Shown here piece by piece: positions 1 through 13,398 of a DNA stretch of 64,000 bases. The number at the start of each line of letters is the position of its first letter. Within the stretch, counting starts at the first letter, position 1. The notes beneath the pieces are model-generated. The model ran no database searches and was not told the origin of the DNA. It saw only the letters and a list, made by a program, of their open reading frames with translations. Made by a program: the position numbers and the translations under genes. Source of the DNA: Apostichopus japonicus (taxonomy: Eukaryota > Echinodermata > Holothuroidea > Aspidochirotida > Stichopodidae); NCBI RefSeq assembly GCF_037975245.1, contig NC_092567.1, positions 13,532,876-13,596,875 of the forward strand. The letters run 5' to 3'.

Positions 1-3000
1 CCGCACATTCGCTCGATTGATACCGCACATTCGATCGATCGGTACCGCACATTCCATTAATCGCTACCGCACATTCGATCGATCGGTACCGAATTTCCGA
101 TTGAATGGTACCGCACATTCGGTTGATCGGTTCCGCACATTCGATTGATCGGTACCGCACATTCGATTGATCGGTACCGCACATTCAATTGATCGGTACC
201 GCACATTCGATTGATCGATACCGCACATTCGATCGATCGGTAGCGAATTTTCGATTGATCGGTAACGCACATACGAGTAATTGGTTCCGCACATTCGATT
301 GATCGGTACCGAACATTCGATTGATCGATACCGCACATACGATTAATTGGTTCCGCACATTCGATTGATCGGTACCGCACATTCGATTGATCGGTACCGC
401 ACATTCGATTCATCGGTACCAAACATTCAATTGATCGATACAGCACATTCGATCGATCGGTACCGAATTTTCGATTGATCGGTACCGCACGTTCGATTGA
501 TCGGTACCGCACATTCGATCGATCGGTAACGCACATACGATTAATTGGTTCCGCACATTCGATTGATCGGTAGCGAATTTTCGATTGATCGGTACCGCAC
601 ATTCGATTAAATGGTTCCGCACATTCGATTGATCGGTACCGCATATTCGAATGATCGATACCGCACATTCCATCGATCGGTACCGCACATTCGATTGATC
701 GGTCCCGAACATTCGTGTGATCGGTAACGCACGATCGATTGATCGGTACCGCACATTCGATTGATCGGTAACGCACATTCGTTCGATCGCTAACGCACAT
801 TCGTTTAATCGGTACCGCACAATCGATTGATCGATACCGCATATTCGATCGATCGGTACCGCACATTCGATTGATCGGTTCTGCACATTCGATTGATCAT
901 TACCGCACATTCGATCGATCGGTATCGCACATTCGATTGAACAATAACTCACATTCGATTGATCGGTAACGCATATTCGATTGATCGGTGCCGAACATTC
1001 AATCGATCGGTACCGAACATTCGATTTGATCGATACCGCACATTCGATCGATCGGTACCGAATTTTCGATTGATCGGTACCACACATTCGATTGATCGGT
1101 ACCGCACATTCGATCGATTGGTTACGAACATTCGATCAATCGGTAACGAACATTCGATTGATCGATACCGCTCTTTCGATCAATCGGTAACGAACATTCG
1201 ATTGATCGGTAACGCACATCGATTGATTGGTAACGCACATTCGATTGATCGGTACCGCACATTCGATTGATCGGTACCGCATATTCGATTGCTCGGTAAC
1301 ACACAATCGATTGATCGATACCGCACATTCGATTGATCGTTACCGGACATTCGATTGATCGGTACCGAACATTCTGTCGATTGGTACCGAATATTCGATC
1401 GATCGGTACCGAACATTCGATTTGATCGATACCGCACATTCGATCGATCGGTACCGAATTTTTGATTGATCGGTAACGCACATTCGATTAATCGGTACCA
1501 AACATTCGATTGATCGGTATCGCACATTCGATTAATCGGTATTGAATTTCCGATAGATTGGTAACGCACATTCGATTGATCGTTTCCGCACATTGGATTG
1601 ATCGGTACCGAACATTCGATTGATCGATACCGGTACCGCACATTCGATTGATCGGTACCGCACATTCGATCGATCGGTACCGCGTATTCGATTCATCGGT
1701 ACCAAACATTCAATTGATCGATACAGCACATTCGATCGATTGGTACCGAATTTTCGATTGATCGGTACCGCACGTTCGATTGATCGATACCGCATTTCGA
1801 TTGATCGTTAACGCACATTCGAAGTATCGGTACCGCGCATTCAATAGATCGGTACCGGACATTCGATTAATCGGTACCACACATTCGATTGATCGGTACC
1901 GCACATTCGCTTGATCGGTAACGCACATACGATTAATTGGTTCCGCACATTCGATTAATCGGTACCGCACATTCGATCGATTGGTAACGAACATTCGATC
2001 GATCGGTACCGAACATTCGAATGATCGATACCGCACATTCGATCGATCGTTACCGAATTTTCGATTGATCGGTTCCGCACATTCGATCGATCGGTAGCGA
2101 ATTTTCGATTGATCGGTAACGCACATTCGATTAATTGGTTCAGTACTTTCGTGTGATCGGTACCGCACATTCCATTGATCGATATTGCTAATTCGATCGA
2201 TCGGTACCGCACATTCGATTAATCGGTACCAAACATTCGATTGATCGGTACCGCACATTCGATTAATCGGTACCGAATTTCCGATAGATTGGTAACGCAC
2301 ATTCGATTGATCGGTGCCGCACATTGGATTGATTGATACCGCACATTCGATTGATCGGTACCGCACATTCGATTAATCGGTACCGCACATTCGATCGATC
2401 GGTACCGAATTTCCGATTGAATGGTACCGCACATTCGGTTGATCGGTACCGCACATTCAATTGATCGGTACCGCACATTCGATTGATCGATACCGCACAT
2501 TCGATCGATCGGTAGCGAATTTTCGATTGATCGGTAACGCAGATTCGATTAATTGGTCCGCACATTCGATTGATCGGTAACGCACATTCGATCGATTGGT
2601 TACGAACCTTCGATCGATCGGTACCGAACATTCGATTAATCGATACCGCACATTCTATTGATCGTAACCGAATTTTCGATTGATCGGTAACACACATATG
2701 ATTAATTGGTTCCGCACATTCTGTTGATCGGTACCGCACATTCGATTGATCGGTACCGCATATTCGATTGATCGGTACCACACATTCGATTGATCGGTAC
2801 CGAAAAATTCTATTGATCGGTAACACACAATCGATTGATCAAAACCGCACATTCGATTGATCGGTTCCGCACATTCGATCGATCGATACCGCACATTCGC
2901 TTGATCGGTAACGCACATACGATTAATTGGTTCCGCACATTCGATCGATCGGTACCGAACATTCGAATGATCGATACCGCACATTCGATCGATCGTTACC

Positions 3001-6000
3001 GAATTTTCGATTGATCGGTTCCGCACATTCGATCGATCGGTAGCGAATTTTCGATTGATCGGTAACGCACATTCGATTAATTGGTTCAGTACTTTCGTGT
3101 GATCGGTACCGCACATTCCATTGATCGATATTGCTAATTCGATCGATCGGTACCGCACATTCGATTAATCGGTACCAAACATTCGATTGATCGGTACCGC
3201 ACATTCGATTAATCGGTACCGCACATTCGATTGATCGATACCGCACATTCGATTGATCGGTACCGAACATTCGATTGATCAGGACCGAACATTCGATTCA
3301 TCGGTTTCGCACATTCGATTTATCGGTACCGCACATTCGATTGATCGATACCGCACATTCGATTGATCGGTACCGAACATTCGTTTGATCGGTACCGCAC
3401 ATTCGATTAATCGGTACCAAACATTCGTTTGATCGGTACCGCACATTCGATTAATCGGTACCGAATTTCCGATAGATTGGTAACGCACATTCGATTGATC
3501 GGTGCCGCACATTGGATTGATTGATACCGCACATTCGATTGATCGGTACCGCACATTCGATTAATCGGTACCGCACATTCGATCGATCGGTACCGAATTT
3601 CCGATTGAATGGTACCGCACATTCGGTTGATCGGTTCCGCACATTCGATTGATCGGTACCGCACATTCAATTGATTGGTACCGCACATTTGATTGATCGA
3701 TACCGCACATTCGATCGATCGGTAGCGAATTTTCGATTGATCGGTAACGCAGATTCGATTAATTGGTCCGCACATTCGATTGATCGGTACCGCACATTCG
3801 ATCGATTGGTTACGAACCTTCGATCGACCGGTACCGAACATTCGATTAATCGATACCGCACATTCTATTGATCGTAACCGAATTTTCGATTGATCGGTAA
3901 CACACATATGATTAATTGGTTCCGCACATTCTGTTGATCGGTACCGCACATTCGATTGATCGGTACCGCATATTCGATTGATCGGTACCACACATTCGAT
4001 TGATCGGTAAAGAAAAATTCTATTGATCGGTAACACACAATCGATTGATCAAAACCGCACATTCGATTGATCGGTTCCGCACATTCGTTTGATCGATACC
4101 GCACATTCGATTGATCGGTACCGCACATTCGATTGATCTGTACCGCACATTCGATTGATCGGTAACGCACATTCGATAGATAGGTACCGCACATTCGATC
4201 GATTGGTTACGAACATTCGATCGATCGGTACCGAACATTCGAATGATCGATACCGCACATTCGATCGATCGTTACCGAATTTTCGATTGATCGGTAACGC
4301 ACATACGATTAATTGGTTCCGCACATTCGATTGATCGGTACCGCACCTTCGATTGATCGATACCGCACTTTCGATTAATCGGTACCACACATTCGATTGA
4401 TCGGTACCGCACATTCGATTGATCGGTACCGCACATTCGATCGATCGATACGGCACTTTCGATTAATCGGTACCACACATTCGATTGATCGGTACCGCAC
4501 ATTCGATTGATCGGTATCGTACATTCGATTGATCGATACCGCACATTCGATTAATCGGTACCACACATTCGATTGATCGGTACCGCACATTCGATTGATC
4601 GGTAACGCACATACGATTAATTGGTTCCGCACATTCGATTGATCGGTACCGCACATTCGATCGATCGATACCGCACATTCGATTAATCGGTACCACACAT
4701 TCGATTGATCGGTACCGCACATTCGATTGATCGGTATCGTACATTCGATCGATCGGTACGCACATTCGATCGATCGGTAGCGAATTTTCGATTGATCGGT
4801 AACGCACATTCGATTAATTGGTTCCGCACATTCGATTGATCGGTCCCGAACATTCGTGTGATCGGTAACGCACGATTGATTGATTGGTACCGCACATTCG
4901 TTCGATCGCTAACGCACCTTCGTTTGATCGGTACCGCACAATCGATTGATCGATACCGCATATTCGATTGATCGGTACCGCACATTCGATTGATCGGTTC
5001 TACACATTCGATTGATCGATACCGCACATTCGATCGATCGGTACCACACATTCGATTTATCGGTACCGCACCTTCGATCGATTGGTTACGAACATTCGAT
5101 CAATCGGTAACGAACATTCGATTGATCGATACCGCACTTTCGATCAATCGGTAACGAACATTCGATTGATCGGCAACGCACATCGATTGATTGGTAACGC
5201 ACATTCGATTGATCGGTACCACACATTCGATTGATCGGTACCGAAAAATTCTATTGATCGGTAACACACAATCGATTGATCAAAACCGCACATTCGATTG
5301 ATCGGTTCTGCACATCGATCGATCGGTATCGCACATTCGATTGATCGGTATCGCACATTCGATTGATCGGTAACGCACATTTGATTGATCAGTACCGCAC
5401 ATTCGATCGATTGGTTACGAACATTCGATCAATCGGTACCGCGTATTCGATCGATTGGTTACGAACATTTGATCGATCGGTAACGTGCTTTCGATCGATC
5501 GCTAACGCACACTCGTTTGATCGATACCGCACATTCGATCGATTGTTACCGAATTTTCGATTGATCGGTTCCGCACATTCGATCGATCGGTAGCGAATTT
5601 TCGATTGATCGGTAACGCACATTCGATTAATTGGTTCCGTACTTTCGATTGATCGGTACCGCACATTCCATTGATCGATATTGCTAATTCAATCGATCGG
5701 TACCGCACATTCGATTAATCGGTACCAAACATTCGATTGATCGGTACCGCACATTCGATCGATCGGTACCGAATTTCCGATAGATTGGTAACGCACATTC
5801 GATTGATCGGTTCCGCACATTGGATTGATTGATACCGCACATTCGATTGATCGGTACTGCACATTCGATTAATCGGTACCGCACATTCGATCGATCGGTA
5901 CCGAATTTCCGATTGAATGGTACCGCACATTCGGTTGATCGGTTCCGCACATTCGATTGATCGGTACCGCACATTCAATTGATCGGTACCGCACATTCGA

Positions 6001-9000
6001 TTGATCGATACCGCACATTCGATCGATAGGTAGCGAATTTTCGATTGATCGGTAACGTACATTCGATTAATTGGTCCGCACATTCGATTGATCGGTACCG
6101 CACATTCGATCGATTGGTTACGAACATTCGATCGATCGGTACCACACATTCGATTAATCGATACCGCACATTCGATTGATCGTAACCGAATTTTCGATTG
6201 ATCGGTAACACACATATGATTAATTGGTTCCGCACATTCTGTTGATCGGTACCACACATTCGATTGATCGGTACCGAAAAATTCTATTGATCGGTAACAC
6301 ACAATCGATTGATCAAAACCGCACATTCGATTGATCGGTTCCGCACATCGATCGATCGGTATCGCACATTCGACTGATAGGTATCGCACATTCGATTGAT
6401 TGGTAACGCACATTCGATTGATCAGTACCGCACATTCGATCGATTGGTTACGAACATTCGATCAATCGGTACCGCGTATTCGATCGATTGGTTACGAACA
6501 TTTGATCGATCGGTAACGTGCTTTCGATCGATCGCTAACGCACACTCGTTTGATCGAAACCGCACATTCGATTGATCGGTACCGCACATTCGATTGATCT
6601 GTACCGCACATTCGATTGATCGGTACCGCACATTCGATAGATAGGTACCGCACATTCGAGTGATTGGTTACGAACATTCGATTGATCGGTACCGAACATT
6701 CGAATGATCGATACCGCACATTCGATCGATCGTTACCGAATTTTCGATTGATCGGTAACGCACATACGATTAATTGGTTCCGCACATTCGATTGATCGGT
6801 ACCGCACCTTCGATTGATCGATACCGCACATACGATTAATCGGTACCACACATTTGATTGATCGGTACCGCACATTCGATTGATCGGTAACGCACATACG
6901 ATTAATTGGTTCCGCACATTCGATTGATCGGTACCGCACATTCGATCGATCGATACCGCACATTCGATTAATCGGTACCACACATTCGATTGATCGGTAC
7001 CGCACATTCGATTCATCGGTATCGTACATTCGATTGATCGATACCGCACATTCGATTAATCGGTACCACACATTCGATTGATCGGTACCGCACATTCGAT
7101 TGATCGGTAACGCACATACGATTAATTGGTTCCGCACATTCGATTGATCGGTACCGCACATTCGATTGATCGATACCGCACATTCGATTGATCGGTAACG
7201 CACATACGATTAATTGGTTCCGCACATTCGATTGATCGGTACCGTACATTCGATCGATCGGTACCGCACATTCGATTAATCGGTAGCGAATTTTCGATTG
7301 ATCGGTAACGCACATTCGATTAATTGGTTCCGCACATTCGATTGATCGGTCCCGAACATTCGTGTGATCGGTAACGCACGATCGATTGATCGGTACCGCA
7401 CATTCGTTCGATCGCTAACGCACCTTCGTTTGATTGGTACCGCACAATCGATTGATCGTTACCGCATATTCGATTGATCGGTACCGCACATTCGATTGAT
7501 CGGTTCTGCACATTCGATTGATCGATACCGCAAATTCGATCGATCGGTATCGCACATTCGATTGAACGGTAACGCACATTCGATTGATCGGTAACGCATA
7601 TTCGATTGATCGGTACCACACATTCGATTTATCGGTACCGTACATTCGATCGATTGGTTACGAACATTCGATCAATCGGTAACGAACATTCGATTGATCG
7701 GTAACGCACATCGATTGATTGGTAACGCACATTCGATTGATCGGTTCCACACATTCGATTGATCGGTACCGAAAAATTCTATTGATGGTAACACACAATC
7801 GATTGATCAAAACCGCACATTCGATTGATCGGTTCCGCACATCGATCGATCGGTATCGCACATTCGATTGATCGGTATCTCACATTCGATTGATCGGTAA
7901 CGCACATTCGATTGATCAGTACCGCACATTCGATCGATTGGTTACGAACATTCGATCAATCGGTACCGCGTATTCGATCGATTGGTTACGAACATTTGAT
8001 CGATCGGTAACGTGCTTTCGATCGATCGCTAACGCACATTCGTTTGATCGATACCGCACATTCGATTGATCGGTACCGCACATTCGATTGATCTGTACCG
8101 CACATTCGATTGATCGGTACCGCACATTCGATCGATCGGTACCGCACATTCGATCGATTGGTTACGAACATTCGATCGATCGGTACCGAACATTCGAATG
8201 ATCGATACCGCACATTCGATCGATCGTTACCGAATTTTCGATTGATCGGTAGCGCACATACGATTAATTGGTTCCGCACATTCGATTGATCGGTACCGCA
8301 CATTCGATTGATCGATACCGCACATTCGATAGATCGGTACCACACATTCGATTGATCGGTACCGCACATTCGATTGATCGGTAACGCACATACGATTAAT
8401 TGGTACCACACATTCGATTGATCGGTACCGCACATTCGATTGATCGGTATCGTACATTCGATCGATCGGTACCGCACATTCGATCGATCGGTAGCGAATT
8501 TTCGATTGATCGGTAACGCACATTCGATTAATTGGTTCCGCACATTCGATTGATCGGTACCGCATATTCGAATGATCGATGCCGCACATTCCATCGATTG
8601 GTATCGCACATTCGATTGATCGGTCCCGAACATTCGTGTGATCGGTAACGCACGATCGATTGATCGGTACCGCACATTCGTTCGATCGCTAACGCACCTT
8701 CGTTTGATCGGTTCTGCACATTCGATTGATCGATACCGCACATTCGATCGATCGGTATCGCACATTCGATTGAACGGTAACGCACATTCGATTGATCGGT
8801 AACGCATATTCGATTGATCGGTACTACACATTCGATTTATCGGTACCGCACATTCGATCGATTGGTTACGAACATTCGATCAATCGGTAACGAACATTCG
8901 ATTGATCGATACCGCACTTTCGATCAATCGGTAACGAACATTCGATTGATCGGTAACGCACATCGATTGATTGGTAACGCACATTCGATTGATCGGTACC

Positions 9001-9042
9001 GCACATTCGATTGATCGGTACCGCACATTCGATTGATCGGTA
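1..9042. repeat. 22-bp satellite array (about 410 units)
   Basis: This is an uninterrupted tandem array with a 22-bp period. A typical unit reads GATTGATCGGTACC followed by GCACATTC, and common variants carry GATCGATCGG, GGTAACGCAC, GGTTCCGCAC or GCGAATTTTC. The array starts before the window and ends sharply at about 9042, where single-copy sequence begins. Since 22 is not a multiple of 3 and most units lack stops in several frames, the array produces many long open frames on both strands, each with a 22-residue peptide period. These are not genes: they overlap in all frames and have no other coding signature. Rare one-base-deleted units (GGTCCG near 2555, 3765 and 6073) recur inside longer copies, so the array has grown by duplicating multi-unit blocks. 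It is probably heterochromatic, but its function cannot be read from the sequence. Confidence 0.97.
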
Positions 9043-10068
9043 GCTATGAGAGCTGTGGTTCAAAGACACTAGCTATGTTTGTGTATATTCCACGCAAAAT
9101 GATGTCTTCACAATAAGAAACTGGTCAACTGTTTCTCAAATTTCTTGTGTATGACTTGTTTTTGATATATATACCTTGTAAAATAACGTAAATAAAGTAT
9201 ACACAAAAGTGAGGGCGCTTCGATACCTGGCCCCAAAATGGCGCACATGAATTCAGTTGGCCGGTCTCACCTACAATATGGTCTCTTGTTGCTTACAGAT
9301 ACATTGTGGATAGGGCTCTGGTTGCTTAGAATTTTTAAAAGTAAATGTACTGAACTATTTAAGAAATCTTACAGCGGTTGTATGAAATAATTTATGGCTG
9401 AAAGATACAGACACACATGATATATGGCACAATAGAATATTCAAGATGTTTAGATGAGTTCAGCAAGTACTGCTGTTGCCATGGTTACCAAAAATGTTTG
9501 AGGATTGACCAGAAGGAATGCTGTGATATCTCTAATTCTATCGTGAGCTATGACCTTGAAACTTGGTAGGAATGTGCAATTCTTGATTGAGACTAGCTTC
9601 ATTGCAACTTTCATTTGGTTTCTGTGGTATAAATAGATTTCACATGGTCAGAAATTGATGATACACTGGCTCCAGCTTTTCTGTATAAATTATAGAGCAT
9701 ATTGTAGTGTTAACTCAATCTAAGATTCCAGGGGAAGGACCTAAATATTCTCTGCTGAGGACTGGTGGTGGTATGGAAACAAATGCGGCTTCGATGGCCG
9801 TGTGTTAATAACGACGAGCCTTGAATCTCGCTATTACATGCAAAGAATATAACAAATAAATAAAAGAGTAAAGAATGAACACTGAGATTTCGCAATCTGT
9901 TACATAATCAGCCATGGTACAGACAATTCATTGGCACAAAGCCCTTAATAATAAATAGAAAAACATATACTTAAACGATACTGGTCACAATGGAGGTATC
10001 AATGCCGAAGTAGAGTCCTATAACGATACGTCCAATAGTATAAACATCACGTGACCTGTAATACTTAC
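9043..10068. other. Non-repetitive flank, no gene seen
   Basis: This AT-rich flank follows the satellite. No convincing coding exon was found. A GTTGCCATGGTTACC motif, similar to an RFX X-box half palindrome, lies at 9475-9489. A short minus-strand open frame near 9790-9920 has a hydrophobic stretch but no clear splice sites, so it is not called. Confidence 0.6.
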
Positions 10069-10167
10069 GACACTTTCCACATGGAAAGTACATGTGATAC
10101 GTAACCTAGATAATTAGAGGACGACAGATATGATGACCAACAGCCTCACAATGTTCTCCGCTGGCAG
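10069..10167 (-). other. Exon-like block, possibly 3' UTR or alternative last exon
   Basis: On the minus strand this block is bounded by a good acceptor (TGTGTTTCAG just before it) and a good donor (GTAAGT just after it). All three frames close inside it. One frame reads LPAENIVRLLVIISVVL and then a stop, a hydrophobic end. It lies downstream of the stop codon of the minus-strand terminal exon at 10525-10607. It could therefore be a spliced 3' UTR exon or an alternative last exon of that gene, or a chance pair of splice signals. Confidence 0.25.
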
Positions 10168-10524
10168 CTGAAACACATCAACTTTAAGTTAAATGGATCT
10201 GGAAATTGGTATCTCATTTGGAATCAATAGTTTTCATCGATGTGCATATCTGTATATAGACAGCAATGTATATCCCCACTTATTTTTCACACTTGTTACA
10301 CTTATGTAGGTCTACTTATGTTTCACATTGAAAAGCAATTAATGCAATAACATGCCATAGTTGCAAATAACTGATACTTTTTTAAGCAAATTGATGATGA
10401 CTTGTGGAAATAAAATATCGTGGCTAGTTAATCAGATTTGCTAAAGGCCTTAATAGTTATAGATGATACACTACTTTGGTGGCAAATTCTGTGACCTTGA
10501 TGAGAAAGAAGCTAACTTTGATGA

Positions 10525-10607
10525 TCATAGGAGTTGTTTTTCCAGAGGTTCATCAATTTCTTCATCAATTTCTGTTTGGTGATCTTCTTCAATAGAGATA
10601 TCTTGAT
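10525..10607 (-). CDS. Terminal coding exon of an unidentified minus-strand gene
   Basis: Read on the minus strand, a strong acceptor (TTTTTATTTCAG) is followed by two bases that complete a split codon, 26 sense codons and TGA at 10527-10525. The encoded end begins QDISIEEDHQTEIDEEID and finishes EPLEKQLL. This is a strongly acidic, probably disordered C-terminus. The protein family is not recognised. The upstream exon must end after the first base of a codon. Two small open blocks, at 11425-11470 and 12070-12117, join to it in compatible phase. The exon-like block at 28187-28450 also ends in the required phase, but it lies 17.6 kb away. Confidence 0.5.
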
Positions 10608-10683
10608 CTGAAATAAAAATTTAAAAGTGTAAAACAATTAATATTCCTCAGGATACCTCCTCTATCTGCAAGTGACCTACAGT

Positions 10684-11341
10684 CATAGGCGTAGGAGGCG
10701 GGGGGCTGGGGGGGGGGGGGCTGAATCCCCAACCATATTTTTGGGTGAAAATTCTTACAATATGCTGAGAATTTTTTGGGCACCTACTGGAAGAATAATA
10801 CTTTGCAGTGTGTTTTTCAAGTTTTTTGGTGAAAATTCGGGCAATATGCTGAGAATTTTTCGGACACCTACCAGTGGTGGAGCGTCCATACAGTCAGAGG
10901 GGGCCGATGCCCCCCTGACGGACTCAAATGGACTGTTGGCGACGGCGCCCTTTTCAGCTTTTTACCACTCTTTACTTATTCGCGATTTTTGACTTTTTCA
11001 TTGCGCTCTCAAATAGCTATTGACATTTGTCACATTTTGTTGGTGCAATTTTCTGACAAATGGCGATGACACCTATTTATTTTTCGTTTATCTGCAAATT
11101 AGCTAGGCCCGGAAAGGGTCATTTCCGGCGATCTAGGGAGTATCTTTACTCAAAAAATTTCTGTACGCTCCGCGCCAACCTGTGGTGGCGCTGCGCTTAG
11201 ATAGTGTCGAAAGCGCCCCTACAGACCATTCTCTCCTCCCTGACCAATACCCCTATAGCTGCGCCACTGGCACCTACTGAACTGAAGTCGTTACAGCCCC
11301 CCCCCCCCCCCCCCAAATCAAATGAGGCTCCTACGCCTATG
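10684..11341. mobile_element. MITE with CATAGGCGTAGGAG termini and 8-bp target duplication
   Basis: The termini are a perfect 14-bp inverted repeat, CATAGGCGTAGGAG at the left and its reverse complement at the right. The element is flanked by the perfect 8-bp direct repeat CCTACAGT at 10676-10683 and 11342-11349. An 8-bp duplication is typical of hAT-type transposition. No transposase is present, so the element is non-autonomous. It contains G-rich and C-rich homopolymer runs near its ends (about 10710-10721 and 11297-11314). A second element is inserted in it at 10872-11269. Confidence 0.85.
10872..11269. mobile_element. Nested hAT-like MITE inside the 10684-11341 element
   Basis: The left end reads CAGTGGTGGAGC and the reverse-complemented right end reads CAGTGGCGCAGC. 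Flanks ACACCTAC (10864-10871) and GCACCTAC (11270-11277) form an 8-bp target duplication with one mismatch. Near the right end it carries a conserved block, TACGCTCCGCGCCAAC through to GCGCTTAGATAGT (about 11163-11203). The same block recurs near 20845, 21418, 61875 and 63085. The element inserted after the outer MITE, which gives the relative ages. Confidence 0.8.
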
Positions 11342-11424
11342 CCTACAGTTGCTTTGTTGGGTTGGTTTGTTTTTTGAATATGACCTTTCTCTAAAACAGA
11401 CTTTCCATGACATCCTTTTGTTAC

Positions 11425-11470
11425 CTACACAATATTCATCCAAGATTACAATGTAGAGTTGGAACAATTC
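11425..11470 (-). CDS. Candidate small coding exon (minus strand)
   Basis: This is a 46-nt open block on the minus strand, bounded by an AG acceptor and a GTAACA donor. It reads ELFQLYIVILDEYCV plus one base. The in-frame codon just before the acceptor is a stop, so only this acceptor works. It enters in phase 0 and leaves after one base, which is exactly what the terminal exon at 10607 needs (the joined codon is GAT). The polypyrimidine tract is weak and the protein is not recognised, so chance is a real alternative. Confidence 0.25.
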
Positions 11471-12069
11471 CTATTCAGAGATGTCTGTGAGTGACTGCTC
11501 ATATGTTATGTGGGCCCAACAGACACTGACTATTCGTTACACAGAAAATCATTTGTGTCTTAGAAATGACAGCATGACACATAGCACAGTGAAGCCTCAC
11601 TCAATTTAGAAAACATACAACTGATCTTTATCAATTTCAAATTATGCCATCCTGCTAACAGATTAAAGCTTAACTAAACTTGTTTTGTTGATAGTCAAAA
11701 CAAACTAGCCTCATTTAATCTCTGACATGCAAAAACAGTATAATATGCTATCTTACATTTTTTTATCAGATAGAGGAAGAAATGATTAAAAGATGTCTCA
11801 TGGTCTTATATAACTTCCTTCATTTCACTTATTGTTTTCAAAATCCATATCAGAACTGCACTTGCATGATTTCTAAGAATTCTTCAATTTCCTGTGTAGT
11901 CAGGTAAACTCATTTAACAAAATCATGCTCAGAGGCCACTTCCTTCAAGACAGGATATATAGCAGGATTTAGCATAAAAAAATTGGGAAAATAAAACAAT
12001 CAAAGGCCCTTTTGCTCACCCAAAATCTTCTAGAAGTATGCAGTACGTAGTTACCATGTATCCACTTAC

Positions 12070-12117
12070 CAATGTAAATTCAAGCAGTTCAATTACATTG
12101 TATTCAATGGAAATGCG
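12070..12117 (-). CDS. Candidate small coding exon (minus strand)
   Basis: This is a 48-nt open block on the minus strand ending at a near-consensus donor (ATTG then GTAAGT). It reads RISIEYNVIELLEFTL and starts directly after an in-frame stop plus an AG. It is in phase 0 at both ends and therefore joins the block at 11425-11470 in frame. A further 42-nt phase-0 block at 12332-12373, with acceptor TAATTTCAG and weak donor GTGTGG, could precede it. All these blocks are short and unrecognised, so they are a hypothesis only. Confidence 0.22.
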
Positions 12118-13398
12118 CTTTCAAGTTCCAACAAGTGAATTGATCCAAGAAGTGTTACATCACATCATTGAAACAATCTTTATGTGTTTTTTTACATGTT
12201 TCTGTATTTCCTAATTTTTGTTTAAATGAAGTCTGCATTGGCCCCAAATTATATATATATTGAAGATGGTCCTGTCTTTGCCTATAGTATGCATATGTGT
12301 CTTTTTCAGCATGGTAACATTAAAACCACACATTGACTCTGACATGCAACTTTAATAAATGCTGCCTTCGGTCCTGAAATTAAAACACACCTCTTCCAAA
12401 ACACAGGTATGAAAGTATATTTCCTACAATATTGGGACGTCACCATAGAAATACAGGACTAACATATTTAAACAAGACCAGCCATGCATGATCATTAATG
12501 ATACAGAGAAGATGATAACAACTACATTAGGCATCAATATTCGAACAACTTCCAAATCAGACTTTGAGACAAGTAAAAGTTATTTGAAAAACCAATGTGC
12601 CACCTACTAACATAGAATGGATATATACAAACAGCATTAATTAAATAAGGGCATTGACGAGCAAGTTACAGACGAATTTTGGCATGAGTAAGGACGGTGA
12701 TTTTTCTTCCAACAAATATTTTTGATTTGCATGTAACCATGTTAAATGGTTTGGGTATTTTCCCACTATATTCCAGCAGCTACAGAATGTATCTACATTA
12801 AAAAGAATGTTACCGTAAGACTTTTTAACATGGAAAAGGATTTTCCTTATGCTTGGATATAGAGGGTGAATGCCTATGAATAATGGTATATTATATAAAT
12901 TAATAAGAATATGAAGACAATCAAGACAGGTGACCTTTCTAACATTAAGTCAATTTCAATGTATTTTTGAAATAGTTTTTTATTATAAAGCATAGCATCA
13001 TTAAATTTCATACTTATATCCCTTTTCTCATTCTGTTCTTTTGTGGACCGGTCGATTTTAATAAACTGGAATTTATTTAACCCTGAAGATCGGTTTCTTC
13101 ATGTTTTTAGCAAAGTGAACTGAAACCAACTATTATCGATTGATTGATCAGAAAAAGTATGTACCGTCTTCAAACAAAATTTGTAACTTGAAACAGCAAA
13201 ACCTAATAAAACCTAATGTATTCAGATTCAATCTCAAGTCTCCCTTTCAGTAGCCTCTCAGAACACACTTCTCCAACAATAACCCATCACAAGTGCAGTC
13301 GCTGGTCATATGGAACATCATGGGGGCCCGTTGATGTGTTCCCGCATCTTGTGGGCCCTCAAGACACTTTTCCGAGCAGTAACAAAATCTGCACTTCA

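Larger units (their letters stand above)
11350..13398. other. AT-rich intergenic or intronic DNA
   Basis: Apart from the small minus-strand candidate exons listed separately, nothing identifiable was found here. The sequence is AT-rich and low in CpG, with no tandem array. If the minus-strand gene is real, this is its intronic DNA. Confidence 0.5.

Noticed and set aside
1-9042. CRISPR-like array
   Set aside because: The units are contiguous 22-bp repeats with no unique spacers, in a eukaryotic context.
57-9069. Dozens of long open frames with a 22-residue period on both strands
   Set aside because: They are translations of the 22-bp satellite in several frames at once and lack starts, splice signals or homology.
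9710-9920. Minus-strand short frame with a hydrophobic, signal-peptide-like start
   Set aside because: The longer frame begins at TTG. The overlapping true ATG frame ends after 36 codons. Splice sites are poor.
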